Part shown: one piece after another, positions 46,035-59,300 of the stretch | Position numbering within the stretch: the stretch's first letter is position 1 | How the letters are laid out: every line of letters begins with the position of its first letter | Assembly (NCBI RefSeq): GCF_032884065.1 | Contig: NW_027062694.1 | Coordinates: forward strand, 186,001 to 250,000 | Reading direction: 5' to 3' | DNA: 64,000 nucleotides | Origin: Artemia franciscana | Taxonomy: Eukaryota > Arthropoda > Branchiopoda > Anostraca > Artemiidae | Position numbers and translations under genes: made by a program | The notes under the pieces: model-generated | What the model was told of the DNA's origin: nothing | Seen by the model: only the letters and a program-made list of their open reading frames with translations | Databases searched by the model: none

Positions 46035-47970
46035 GATTTTTACTAATACTACTATTGCTGGCAGCTCATTGCAGCACAAAGCTACTCGAAGCCAACACAG
46101 CTGCACACGCTCTTCCTCGAACTCACTCTCAACTCCAACCATTCCTGCCTTCTCATGTGAAGTTCTAGTTTCCTTAAAATTCTTCCTTAAGACCTCCCTC
46201 ACTCCATTTGGCGAAGAACTAAATTTTGTTTGGCCCCTAATGGAGGGTCAAATAGTACAATCTGCCATCTTTCATTTATAGAACGTGGTCTTTTAAGTTA
46301 TTCCTTAAGACCTCCCTCACTCCATTTAGAGAGGACCTATGTTTTGTTTGGCCCCTTTTGGATGGCCAAATAGCTCAATTTTTCATACTTCATCTATAAA
46401 ACGTGGTCTTTTAAGTTCTTCCTTCTTCCCTTACTCCATTTAGAGAGGACCTACGTTTTGTTTGGCCCCTTTTGGATGGCCAAATAGCACAATCTTTCAC
46501 CCTTCATCTATAAAACGTGGTCTTTTAAGTTCTTCCTTAAGACTTCCCTTACTCCATTTGGAGAGGACCTACCTATATTTTGCTTGGCCCCTCACAGATG
46601 GTCAAATAGTACAACCTTTCACCCTTCATCTATAAAACGTGGTCTTTAAAGTTCTTCCTTGAGACTTCCCTTACTCCATTTGGAGAGGACCTACATTTTG
46701 TTTGGTCCCTTATGGATGGTCAAATAGCACAATCTTTCACCCTTCATCTATAAAACTTGGTCTTTTAAGTTCTTCCTTAAGGCTTCCCTTACTCCATTTG
46801 GAAAGGACCTACATTTTGTTTGGCCCCTTATGGATGGTCAAATAGCACAATCTTTCACCATTCAACTATAAAACGCGGTCTTTTAAGTTCTTCCTTAAGA
46901 CTTCCCTTACTCCATTTGGAAAGGACCTACATTTTGTTTGGCCCCTTATGGATGGTCAAATAGCACAGTTTTTCACCCTTCATCTATAAAACGTGGTCTT
47001 TTAAGTTCTTCCTTAAGACTTCCCTTACTCCATTCGGAGAGGACCTACATTTGTTTGACCCCTTCCTAAGACTTCCCTTACTCCATTTGGAGAGGACCTA
47101 CATTTTGTTTGGCCCCTTATGGATGACCAACTAGCACAATCTGGCACCTTCATCTATAAAACGTGGTCTAGCCATCTTTAGCTCTCTTTCATGGCCCTAG
47201 AAGGTGACATCGAACCTCAATTTTTGTACAACTTATAATCAGACATGCAGTCAGTCAAATGAGTTTCTAAGATTGTCTTACAACAGTTCCTCGGTCTTTC
47301 AAGCGTCCACGTTTCAGAACCATGCGTAACCACTGTCATTGCCGTCACTTTCAATATTCTAATCATAGTTCGCAATATTACCCTCCTATTCTTTTAAGTT
47401 TTTTTCAGCTATGAAATTTTTTTACTATTTGTATCTTCACTGCATCACTATCTTAAATAATAATCCTACCCAGACAAGCTAAGCTATGTCCTTGATTGGT
47501 TTTATTGCTACCTTATCACTTCTTCACCTTCATTTATTCCTAGTGTAGGTGGTCTTATTCATGTTAATTTTAAAGCTTATTCTTGCACCCTGAGCTCTCA
47601 AAACCTCAAAAATATCGTTAATTTTGCTACCACTTTTGAAAGGACATTCAAATAATTTGGATAATCAAAGTCTAGGAGAGTTATACCTTCCCATTTTCTC
47701 TCATAGCCTTCGCCGTATAGCTTAGAACAAAGCCATCTTATACAAACAGCGATTGAACGCAACTCTCTTTATCTGTTAATTCAACACCGAACTAGCTACT
47801 AACCTCACTTTCAACTTTAACAGTAGTAATAGTCCTCTCGAACATCGCACTAGTGTCTTTAGTCGAGTTATTGTGTATACCATGCAAGAATATGACCTTC
47901 AAAAAGCCTATTCTATCAGTTGAATAAAACCCCTGTTCATAATATATAAGAGTGAGACTAAAAGGTCTGA
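46035..47970 (-). mobile_element. RTE-type LINE, copy 4, with internal tandem expansion
   Basis: The minus strand from about 47,960 reads FNSTDRIGFLKVIFLHGIHN, TITTVKVESEVSS, then LLDFDYPNYLNVL (the LtDLDYADDiall block with DD lost), then KVTAMTVVTHGSETWTLE (YGSEtW block), then the C-terminus REVLRKNFKETRTSH... and LCWLRVALCCNEL. The right end (low coordinates) carries ACTAATACTACTATTG, the degraded TAC-repeat tail shared with copies 2 and 3. Inside the C-terminal part a ~118-bp segment is repeated about nine times. Confidence 0.85.
46190..47110. repeat. ~118-bp tandem array derived from LINE C-terminal sequence
   Basis: Units read TTCTTCCTTAAGACTTCCCT, then CCATTTGGAGAGGACCTACA, then TTTGTTTGGCCCCTTATGGA, then ...AATCTTTCACCC and ATCTATAAAACGTGGTCTTT. 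GAGGACCTAC markers fall near 46,331, 46,445, 46,562, 46,682, 46,801, 46,919, 47,036 and 47,090 (the last spacing is short, so one unit is truncated). The single-copy equivalents are in the RTE fragments at 27.4 and 30.9 kb. Confidence 0.93.
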
Positions 47971-50900
47971 TGATTCAAATCTAGGTGCCAAATCTAAAAC
48001 GGTATGTTGCTTTTCCGTCGCATATTTTGTCCATTTATGTGATCTTTATCGTGGAAAAAAGTATGTTCTTCAAGTCGAGTAAAACGAATTTTTTAATGAC
48101 AAAATAGAATAAATATTTCGAAAAATGAACGACCCGTTTTCCTTGAAATTTCCTTTTTCACAGAAATTCACATTGTTGGTGGTTCACCAGCATTTTTTTT
48201 TGGGGGGGGGGGGGAATGAACTTAGTACCTTGTTTTAGTCTAATACACGTCTGGCTATCGTTAAAAAAAGGTGGTTTGGTGGCAAAGTTTTGCTACAACT
48301 GGTTTGAGGGTGAATTTAGGGTAATCGATGGTACTGATTCCGAACATTGAGCAGTAGTGGCTCGTAACCGTATAACAGGCTAGTTTTTGCCTATAATCCT
48401 GAAATCGGCATTCAGGACATGGTTGCGCAGTTTATTTTCTAAAACTCTGAAATTGAAAGCCAATTTTAGCAAGCTATATATTTTGAATTTCAAAGATGGG
48501 TTATCTTTGGTGGTAGCTTAGTTTTACGCTCAGAAAAATGTAAGGGTGTTTGAAATGCAAGGGGGATTGAATTTGAATGAGAAGTATATCTAAAGAACTT
48601 TAAGAATTAAGCGGAAGGAGTTAGGGTCGAGGAAAGGGGCAGCCACCTTCGCTTACGGAACAACCTCTGTTCGTTTTAATTGTTGATGTTGCTCCTTTCT
48701 CTCAGTTGAAAAAACTTGTTTTTTAATTTATTTTCGAGAAAGGTCAATTTTAATGCTTTCTAGTGTCTTCTTAGATCGCATTGTGCAAACAGGCTGCTGC
48801 TGTCTCAGCTAGAAATTATTTTCTGAGCCACCAACAGGCTCAGAAATGCCTTGCGTATTTACAGATGAGCAGCCTTAGTTTCCAGAGCTGGTGATTAAAA
48901 ACAAATAAAACGAAAATGTCGAAAGAGGTGAAAGAAAAATTTCCATAAACCAACAACTATTAACTTTCTTAACTCACTTTTTAATTAACTATTTTAACTC
49001 ACTATTAGCTTTCACTTAGACGTGAATAAGTACAAAAATAGAACAAACCACACTACCTTTCTATTCACAATTAAACTGAAATGAAAATATGAAAAAAAAC
49101 GGGTATAATACCTCAAAACGACAGTGACAAATAATTAAAAAGCCGGATATAAGAGTCCGGACTTTTGCTGTTATTTTTATTTTAAAAAAAGGCTTGTTCT
49201 CCCATTTTATTTAAATATAATAAACGTTTTCTTCGTTTTCATTTTGTTTTAACTATAGAAAATAGACGTACAAAGAAAATATAGTCATCATTTTTGTTGC
49301 CTAATTTGGACATGGTGGCAGACTTTGGGGCATGGGGGTTTGGTGGTAGATTTTTGCTGCAGTTAGTCTAGAGGAAGTTTTGGGGGCATTAATGGCACTG
49401 GCTCAGAGTATTTGGGCGAACTAGTCTGCATCCATGTAGAAAATGTCCGTTTTCCCCTATAAACCTGAAAATACGTCTACAGCAACATAGTATCCGTTTT
49501 TATTTCTAATAAAAAAAATTGGCATTATCTGAATCTTCATTTCTCTTCTTTTAGTTAATAGAGAGAGAAGTATTTACTAATTAAACAGATAATAAACAAT
49601 AAATGGTTACTACCTCCCCTAAAAAGCAAAGCTTGTCTGAGGGGGAGATAGAAATAACAAAATACATAAAATAAAAGAACACTAGGCCACCGACACCATT
49701 AATACTACCACACTCAACTATAAATATGAAAAAAATATCTTTACTTCCCTTTTCCTCGGGGAACTACATATCATCATAGCCCACACAATAAATAAAATAA
49801 ATGAATGAATCAAAACTCATGATCTACAAAAAGCAGTTCTTAATGGTTTTTCACAATATAACGGGGTCTCCAATACTCCTTATATTACTAGTCAAACTAT
49901 TCCATTTCCGTGTACCTTATATACAGCAGAAAAACATGAACGGGAAGAAATGCCTCTTGGTACACTTTAATCAACACTACCCCTTGTATCGTGTGAAAGA
50001 ACAAAAGACCTAACGCATGATAAATCACTAAAACAGCGTGGTTGAATATCCTGCAGTAATCCAAATATAAACTACAATGCACAAAATTCAGTCAAACAAT
50101 ATTAGTCAAACTTCTGTTTGTAAAGTTGTGGTTTAAACAAAAACTTGAAGAGAAATTTTCCTAGAAAACGCCATTTTTCCCGGAAGAGTTCTTACTTATG
50201 TGCAAATTTTATCTTGTCAAACGAAAAATTTATTTTCGGTGAAAATTTGTTTTCACAAAATCTGAATCTCTAACAAGAAAAAGAAGTGTTATTCAAGGTA
50301 ATTTAGACAGTTCTTGCGTCCAGTGCTAAGCGGCCAACGATTAAAAATTTGGCTTTGTGAATAAGAATGCAAGGGACTGGTAACTTATGAAAAAAGTAAA
50401 ATTAAGTGAAGACAAGTATTTAATTAAGAAGCATTTTTCCAGTACTTGCCTTCTGTCATGTTTGCCGAGTTTAGCCATTAGACTTCAAACCTCATATTGG
50501 TCCCTGAGCTCTCAAGATGTCTTCCAAAAAGCAGCTAACACATCTTTCAGAAGGTCCTCCTTCCTAAATCTTTTTATTCGACTGTAGGCCTTACAACTGT
50601 GCATCATTCTCAAACCAGTATATGTTAACTAAAGTCCACAATCCTTTATTTTTTTCCACTTTATGTTATCTAAAGTTCTAGTTTTTTTCTAAGCTCTTTT
50701 TGAATTAAATAGAATTCGTGGTGAAGCATGGTGTTGGTACCGATTCCTATCAAGATCTAAGCAGACCCAGCCAGATGTCAAAACACGTTAACTGTTTAAA
50801 GTGTCTGCTGTGTGGACAGATGAAAAAGACCCTTAGTGACAGTTAAACGAGAAACAATCGTAAGACCTGCAGTGGAACGGCAAGACCAATGGTATCACAA

Positions 50901-51730
50901 TTTGGCCAAATCTCTTGATCCTGCCGATGATCAATGCTAAGAGATGTGAAACATCTAGAAGGAATTTGACCAATGAGAATCACACTGAATGTCAGAACAT
51001 GCAATCTTGTATTCGAAAGTTTGTGAGTTTCTTAAGAGAAGCACCAAATCTGCTCATGAAGAAGAGACGTATGGGTGAGCCCTTTGACTTCATGTCATGT
51101 TTTATCTGTGGCTTCTGTGGAACAGTAGGCCACTGCCCAGTTTTCAGTCTTACATTCACCAAGACAAAGTATTTAGAAGAGCAGGAAATGTCAGCAATGA
51201 GTATCATCAGGCACTGCTTCCGACCAAAACTATCAGAAATGTTCCTAATGAAAGCCAGACCGGGATGTGAGGTACCACAATAATTCCTTAGATAAGTTTC
51301 TTCATCTTTAAGCCCAGAAACAAGTCTGGAAGCAGCAACAACTATACCGTCGTCAGCAAGCAACTCGTCGACTAAGAGATTTTCTACGGCCATCGCAGAT
51401 ATCATCCAGAAAAATTCTACCATTTCATTTCTGCTTGTTGGATTCCACAAACTTATGAGCTAAGTGTAGACAGTGAACTCCCTTATGGGTAGTTGAGGAG
51501 TTGAGGAAACCATTGTTTCAGCAGGACTTCTTTCAGAAGCCACCACGAAACAAATTATTTTCTGGTGTAAATATGTATCAATCGCTTAACCCACAATTTT
51601 AAGTGAATGAAGCAATTAATAGTCGTAGGTGAGAGACGTTTGAAACGTGACTAGAAGAAACCAGAGTTGTCACACACAAAAAATGTACACAAAAACTTGA
51701 AGCACTAGCTGAGACTAAGAAGTTATTTCG
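47971..51730. other. Intergenic mosaic of old repeats
   Basis: No confident gene. About 48,260-48,420 and 49,320-49,475 resemble each other (GTTTGGTGG..., TTTTGCTACA/GCAG, GGCACTGGCTCAGAGTATTT against GGTACTGATTCCGAACATTG). A one-arm copy of the 63.3-kb fold-back lies at 48,620-48,740 (TCTGTTCGTTTTAA, GATGTTGCTCCTT). Near 49,060-49,260 and 48,780-48,880 there is faint similarity to the duplicated block at 51.7 kb. Confidence 0.5.
50992..51450 (-). other. Unassigned open frame, both strands open
   Basis: A 152-codon minus-strand frame (SKYFVLVNVRLKTGQWP, RLFFMSRFGASLKKLTN) overlaps a 122-codon plus-strand frame at 50,915-51,283 with a short cysteine cluster (CFICGFCGTVGHCPVFS). I do not recognise either. 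The cysteine cluster only loosely recalls a zinc knuckle. It could be a relic of a transposon gene. Confidence 0.2.
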
Positions 51731-51734
51731 AGGG

Positions 51735-54700
51735 AAACGAGTAAAGATTCGTGTAAACGTGCTCAGAAGCTTGGAGATAAAACTTAGTGTGGCTCAGTTT
51801 GGGAGTTTGCGAAAATAGGTTTCTCTGATATTTCTTGCAAACGTAATTCGGACCAAACATCGCATTCTTACAGACACCAACATATCAAAAACTAGAAAAT
51901 AAATATGGTGATTAAATTCTTTATGTACGTCTATTTTTGTATAAATACAACGAAATGAAAATATAGAAAAATCGGTAAATATTTCAATAAGATAGTGTAA
52001 AAATAATCAGAATTCTTTTTTATTCTACCAATAATAAAAGCCCGGGCTCGATTTTCAATATTTTTGTTTGAATTATAAATGGAAAGCTTGGTTTCCCGAC
52101 TTTGTTTTAATCATAAGTGGATAAACCTGGTTCAAAATTATTGTTAATTTTTTTTTTCATCAGGTCACAAACTATGCGAGGCATTTCTTAGCCTGATGCT
52201 GGATCAGAAGGTAATTTTTAGGTGAGAGAATAGCCTAATTAAGCGAATAATGCGACCTAATGAGATACTAGAAAGAATCACAATCAACCTTAATTCTAAA
52301 ATATAACTGTTTTTGCCGCTACGTTTTACGCTGCTATGAGCCGCCAGGGGGTATATCATGACGAAGCAAAATAACTTAGATGTCACATTACTTGCTTCGT
52401 TTCATATCTGAATTCCATAATGATCATTGTCCGTCGTTCCCATGAAAAACAACTGGTGTAGCAACACGATGTTCCTATAGTTGAAGTTTATGCATAGTTA
52501 GAAAATAATCAACTTCTTTAAGAATTTGTTTTGTCTTTAGTTATCTTGAAAAACTTTCGAAAGGAAAAAATATTCCTAGACTTGAAAAATGTAAAAAGTT
52601 TTGGATTTAGAAACCACTAACTTCAGCCATATTTGTCTTGGCGTAAAACAAAGAATATCACCAAAAATTACTCTTTCAATTTCACGGTTTCAGAAAATAA
52701 ACAGTGTGACGGTGCCCTTATGCGCTAGTTTTTGGCTTATAGACAAAATTTGTAAGCAATTTGTCTGCAGTACCTAATTGCTTTATTTTTTTTTGTGTTC
52801 CTCTGAAGCTAAAGCTTGCCAAGCCTCCAGCGAACTGACTCCCAAAAATTCCCTAAGTTCAGATCCTAAGAGGGTCCTGGGCTAGTCATTGGTCTAAAAA
52901 ATTAACCACTTTGAAAAGTACTGCAAAACGTTATCTTTGGATTTTGTGTGGCTTAACGAGATTGAGACTTGAAGGCACAGGGAAAGTAAGCCGTAAAAGT
53001 TATTTAAGGCCAATTGACAATGAGGTTTTATTAATACCTACGTTTAGCTATCGCTAAAATTTGCTTCACCTAATGCTATTGTTCGGATCTCTCTGCTTGC
53101 AAAGGAAAATTGTGATGCTAGAACTAAGAGAATTACAGTTCTGTTTTTCATAGTTCTGAGGATTTCAGCGACTAGAAACTCATAAGAATAATCTTTTTGG
53201 CTATTTTGAACTAGTTCGGTCCGATAATTATAATTGAATAATTTTCAACTCAGATCATCAGTTCACTCTTCAAAAAAGCTGTTTTGTTTTATTATATAGG
53301 TACTTTCGGGCCTTCATAAGCTTCAACAACTCTCTCAAATGGCGGATTGATTTTTATTCCATTTGCCCCTGTTATTTTACCTTTAATCTGTCTGTGTCTT
53401 TGTACATCCAAGTATTTCTATACATCCAAGCAATTCGACTTACGTTCTGGCTAAATCCAGTTCTGGATAAACCTGCATTAGAGATGGCTTTCGGATCAGC
53501 TGATTTCCCAAACCAGGTTTAACTGAATCCCTGGTATTGCTAAATTATCTTTGCGAATAGTGGGATTGCTCACTTTAAAAAACCTTGCACACTAGCTACC
53601 ACGAGAGACCAAAGTTTGAGATTTAGATGAGATGACGATGAGTGGGAAACTCCTACAGAATTGTCAATTCAGGGCCTGGAGGTGTGACCTCCTAGATTCT
53701 GAAATAACCCCCTCCTACATTAAATTGATTGACGCTGCCGAGTCTCTTGGTGATTAGACGTTTACTGCCACAACCAGCAATTTGTAACCCTTCCATAGAT
53801 GTGAACCCTTAAATAGCCCTGTGAACCTTTGACATAAATTAAAGTAATAATAGCATGAATGAGCTTGTGTATTTCTTCAGAGTATATTTTGTATAATTGG
53901 AACATGGTTAAGAGTCAAATCAAGCCTCACAAAATAAATAATAATTTCATTTGCCAAGAAAAAAGCTCGTGGACGTCAGTGAAAAACCTTGAGCGAGTTA
54001 CAACTTACTCGTTATGCTTTTCTTTAATAAATGGAAGACGGAATAACAAATTACATGTCTCATGTGTATAGTAGCACAAAAGGTAACTTTCATTTAATAG
54101 CACAGACGCTTTTTTGTGATGGCACAATTATCGAATAAGTGCACCAGGGGTACTTGAAACGCTTATATAGTTTTTAATCCCAGGAAATACTGACGACATC
54201 TTCCAACATTAAGATAAATTAGATGACTATTCTTTTGAGAGAAATTTACATTTTAGATTTTGTCATAAAAATTATCTTTAAAATTAGTATTACTAATTGT
54301 TATAAATTTTGATTTTGTTAATTTAATAAAAAAAAAAACACACAAAAATAATTGCCAGTTGTGAATGGCTGTCGAGCTTCTTCAAAATTGAATTAAAAAT
54401 CTTAAAATTGGAGTGTTCAGACGAGCAGACAGTCGATTGTAAAAAGAAACCAAGTCTCACAGGGAAAAATAAGAGACCACTTGGACTCATGAAATGTTTG
54501 AATATAGAACTATCCAAGACATTTGTATAATATGATTTAAAGGTTGTAAGTATTGATATTATTAATTTAATATCCTAATAAGTTTCAGTAAAAGTAGAGA
54601 AAATACCTTTCATAGTACAAAAGCTAGACAATAAGCAATTTCTTACAAAAATAGCAGTTTATTATTTTCTTTCAGCAACAAAAGTAACAGTAACAAAAAG

Positions 54701-55370
54701 TTACTGTTTTACACCCACGAATGTTTGGGTTTCAAAATTAGGTCGTTTAGTTCCATCCTATTCACAAGCTTCAGCATATAAAATTATAAACAATCAGTTA
54801 TTCATTTGATTCCTAAACAGTTTTTTGTATGCGTAGAAAAATTTGAAACGACTGAAAATGAGTAATTTGACTATAAAAAAGCTGGTAGAAAATAGCCCGC
54901 AATCCACAAATTTTTTGCGGCTAAGTAAGATAAAATATTCTTGACATGAATACTTCAAGTAAACATTGCCAAATTTAATTTTCACGAAAAACAACAGGGA
55001 ACAAATTTAAAATTTTCGGTAAAATCTCTTCAATGAGCATAAGAGATAATAAAGTCGCTGAAAATTATTTAAATAGAACCCGTACATCTCAAACAAACAA
55101 TTGAAAGTCAAACTTGGTTTTTCAAAAAGAAAATATAACTTATTTTTCATTAATAACAATATTTCCTGATATGTTTTGCTTTGTTAGATTTTATTCAGCG
55201 CTTTTGGTTTATATGTTAATTTTTAATGTGTTGTTTGAGGATCACGCTAAAAAAATTTGTTCTAAGCAAATTCTGTTTTCGAAAACTTTTCAGCGCCTTA
55301 AATGCTCTTTCCTGGTAATGACAAATACAAGAATAATAATAATAAAAAAAAAAAAACAATCCTGGTGAAC
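51735..55370. repeat. Segmental tandem duplication, copy A
   Basis: It matches 56,375-59,985 in the same orientation along most of its length. Clear anchors are CGTGTAAACGTGCTCAGA, CTATGCGAGGCATTTCT, CTTTGACATAAATTAAA, CAAAAGGTAACTTTCATTTA and ATTCATTTGATTCCTAAACA. No coding exon was recognised in it. Confidence 0.85.
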
Positions 55371-55479
55371 CCATTCCTAGGAGTCTCAAATTATGGAGAA
55401 GTTAAGAAAAATTAAACATTAGTTTAAGACTTATTCTATCTGATTCTGATGCACTCCTAATTTTTCCCAATAATAGTCA

Positions 55480-56345
55480 AACAGTTCGTAGTAACGAACT
55501 GTAGTAAGGAGCGACCCGGCTCAATAGTAACCAAAACTCTAAAAAACAAAATTTTGATACCAATATATACATAAAAGGAATTGCATTTTTGTGCTAATTT
55601 TAAATATATAAGTTTCATAAAGTTTGGTCTTAATCATCGAAAGTTACGAGCTCGAGAAAATTTGCCTAATTTTCGAAAAAGAAAGAAACATCCCCTAAAA
55701 GTCATAGAATCTTAATGAAAAGTACACCATCACATTCAGTGTATCAGAGAACCCTACTGAAGAGGTTTCAAGCTCTTACCTGCAAAAATGTTGAATTACG
55801 CATTTTACGCATCGTCCAGAAGAAATACCACGGATGCGTGTTTAATTGTTTTTTTTTGTTTTTTTTTCTCAGGGTAATCGTATCGACACAGTGGTCCTAG
55901 AATGTCACGAGAGGGCTTATTCTAGCAGAAATTAACAGTTCTAGTGCCCTCTTTAATTTATCAAAAAATTGGAGGGGAACTAGTCCCCCTCCCACGCTCA
56001 TTTTTCCCACAGTCACCTGATAAAAATTTGAAGATATCCATTTTGTTGTACATAGCCAAAAACCAAATAAATATGTTTTTAAGGACGACTTAATCCTCTA
56101 CAGTCTTCGGGGGAAGGACTGCAAATTATGAACTTTGCCCATTGTCTACATATAGTATTGGTTATTGACGAAGAATAATGACGTTTTCAGGGGGTATTTT
56201 TTCTGGTGGTGAGGGGTTCGGAATTACGTGATAGGGTCTTTCCATGGAGAAATTCATCGTGGGGGATGAAAATTTCCGTGAAGGGGGTGCTAGATTTTCC
56301 AGCATTGTTTAAAACAACAACGAGTAATTAAATAAAAGAAACTTG
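55480..56345. repeat. High-copy dispersed repeat between the duplicated blocks
   Basis: It starts CAGTTCGTAGTAACGAACTG TAGTAAGGAGCGACCCGGC and ends near CTAGATTTTCCAGCATTGTT. I recognise this as a family seen very often in brine-shrimp sequence (from memory, not searched). Its first 20 bases form an imperfect palindrome. A frame at 55,715-55,900 is a repeat translation. Confidence 0.6.
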
Positions 56346-56374
56346 AAACAGTTGCTGATACTATGGTGTTATGT

Positions 56375-59300
56375 CGAAGAGAAACGAGTAATGGTTCATG
56401 TAAACGTGCTCAGATACTTAGACAGAACCCTAAATGTGGCTCAGGGTGTGAGTTCGCGAAAACAGATTTCTGTGATATTGCTTGTAAACGTGGAGCGTAA
56501 ACTAAACAGTGCATTATCACAGCCACCAGCATGTCAAAGTTAGAAGATGAACATAATGGTTAGATTCGTTATTTACATATATTTTTGTACAGTTAAAACG
56601 AACTGAAAAACATAGAAAAGCTGGTATGACATTTCAATTAGATGGTGAAAAATAACAAGATAGTCTTTTTTATACTAATAATGTACGGATCGGTTTTTTC
56701 GATATTTTCTATTTTGTTGTAATTGTATAATCGAAAGGCAGTGTGATCTAAGAAATTTCATATTTTTGTAGTTATTTATATCGAATCGAAAGCTAATGGC
56801 TAGTCACAACTGCAAGTATATAGTAAGACGTCTTTCACCTGTTCCAATTTTTTCTTTTTTTATCACCAGCTCCATGACATTGAGGATTTCCTTCTTATCT
56901 GTAAATATGCGAGGCATTTCTGAGCCTGTCGGTTGCTGAGATGATAATGTCTAGCTGAGAAAACATTCTAACCAAGTGTGTCAATCTTTTTTATAAAGTA
57001 TGATCGTTTTCACCGCTACTCTTTGCGCTGGTTTGAGTATTTTAGATGTCATATTACTTGATTCAATTCATTTTTGAATACCATAATCATCATTGTGTGT
57101 CGTTCCCGTAAAAAAAACAAAAAAACAGCCAGATGGTAACAACACGATGTTGCTATAGGTACAGTTAGGTATAGTTGTAAAAATGGTCAACTCCTTCAAA
57201 AAATAAATTGTCTTGTCTCGAGTAGTCTTGAAGAGATTTCGAGAGAAAAATTCGAATTACTAGAAATACTCTGGGAATGTAAAATATTTTGGAGTTAGTG
57301 ACCTCTAACGTCTTCCGCATATCTCTTGGCGTAGAAAAAAGAGCACCACAAAAAATACTCTTCTTTGGAGTTCAGAATGTATACAGTTTGTAAAAATTCA
57401 CTTATAAATGTGTCAGCTTCAGAAAACAAACTGTGAGACGAAGTACCGACAGGCCAGTTTAGGGCTTATAGGACATGTTCGACATGTTCTACGCCATTGC
57501 GAGCTGATGCTTCTTATCATTCAGAATCAGTACCATCGATTACGCAAGACCAATTAACTGAAGTCCCTCCAATTAACTGAAGCAGATGTGTGCCACCCTC
57601 TGAAAGACTCCAGCCTCTGGATCACGGACTGTATTTGACTTTTGAATTGCCAAATCTAATAGCCATTTGTTTCCTGCTTTTCTCACCGGCAGACCAAGAG
57701 GTGCTTCGAAATTTGCACCAGGTGGCAGTGAGCGGGCAATCCCTGTAGGAATACCAATTTGGGGTCTAGGAGGATGGCCCTCCTGATTTAGAAAAAAAAG
57801 ATTGTTTTGGGGTTACGATAAAAAAATACCCACCCCCTAGATTCTGAAATATTACCTTTTTATATCTCATTTTAAAATACATTTCCTCGCCCACCACCTC
57901 TACATTACCATGGATTGGAACCGATCAGCCCCTTGGTAATTAGACTTTTACTACTCCAACCGGCACTTGGTAACCTTTTCCCCTATATGAAACCTTAAAT
58001 AATCCTATAAACCTTTGACATAAATTAAAAGTATTAATAGTGTTATTGAGCTTGTGTTTTTCTTCAGAGTATATCTAATATTATTAGTCGTGGTTAAGGG
58101 TCAAATCACGTTTTGAGCCTGACAAAAATAAACAATTAATTTATGTGCCAAGAAAAAGGCTTGTGGACGTCAACGAAAAATCTTGGGCAGGTTACAACTT
58201 ACTCGTTACATTTTTCTTTAAGAAATGGAGGACGGAATAATAAATTACCTGTCTCATGTATATAGTAGCACAAAAGGTAACTTTCATTTAATAGCACAAA
58301 TGTTCTCCTGTAACGGTATAATTGTCGGATAAGTACACCTGGGCTGCATGAAATGCTTATATGAAGTTTAATCCTAGAAAATATTGGTGAGATCTTATAG
58401 CATTAATATATGTCAGAAGACTCGGGAAAAATTTGTATTTTAGATCATATAAAGTTAGGATTGGCCATAAAAATTATTTTTAGCATTATAATTGCTAATT
58501 GTAAATTTTGTTTTGCATTATTAACTAAGGAAAAAACACACAAATAAATAGCCAGTTGTGAATGGCTATCGAGCTTCTTTCAAATTGAATCGAAAGCCTT
58601 GAGAGGGGAGTGATCATATCAGTAGGAACTCAGAGTAAAAAAACTAGGTAAGGAAAGGGAAAAATAGGAAGAGACCACAGGGAAAAATAAGAGACCACAT
58701 GGAGCTCACAGTACTTGTATGATACAGCCTGAACCACTCAAGTTGTTCATCCATTGACAAATTGTAGAACCGGTTTTCTCGATTGTTTCATTCAGCATAA
58801 CTTGAGACAAGACAAAGAGAGGTGACAGAATAGATGGGAAATATATAATTTGGGTTATACATTTACATAAGGGGGGGGGGTAAAGGTTTTGGACAGTGTG
58901 AAGTTAGAAAATAATCATTACTTACATAATATGTAGAATAATTGTACCTAATACATTAGCCATGCAGACCCCCTACCCCTAATATGCAAATATATAGCCC
59001 AAGTGTGTTTCTAAAGTATTATATTTTAATCATACTTAGGTATATTTCATTAGTATTGAGCGTTAGAGGAACAGGTTCTTCATAGATGAAGAATATTTGG
59101 TTGGGGCTATATCATATAAATACCGAGCTCATGAAATGTTAGAACATGAAACAATCCAAAACACTTGTATAATACGTCAGTTATTGTAAATATTGATATT
59201 ATTAAATTAATACTTCAATAAGTTTCATTTAAAAGTAGAAAAGATAACTTTCATGGTACAAGAATTAGGCAAATGGTGAGTTTGTACAAAAATTACAATT

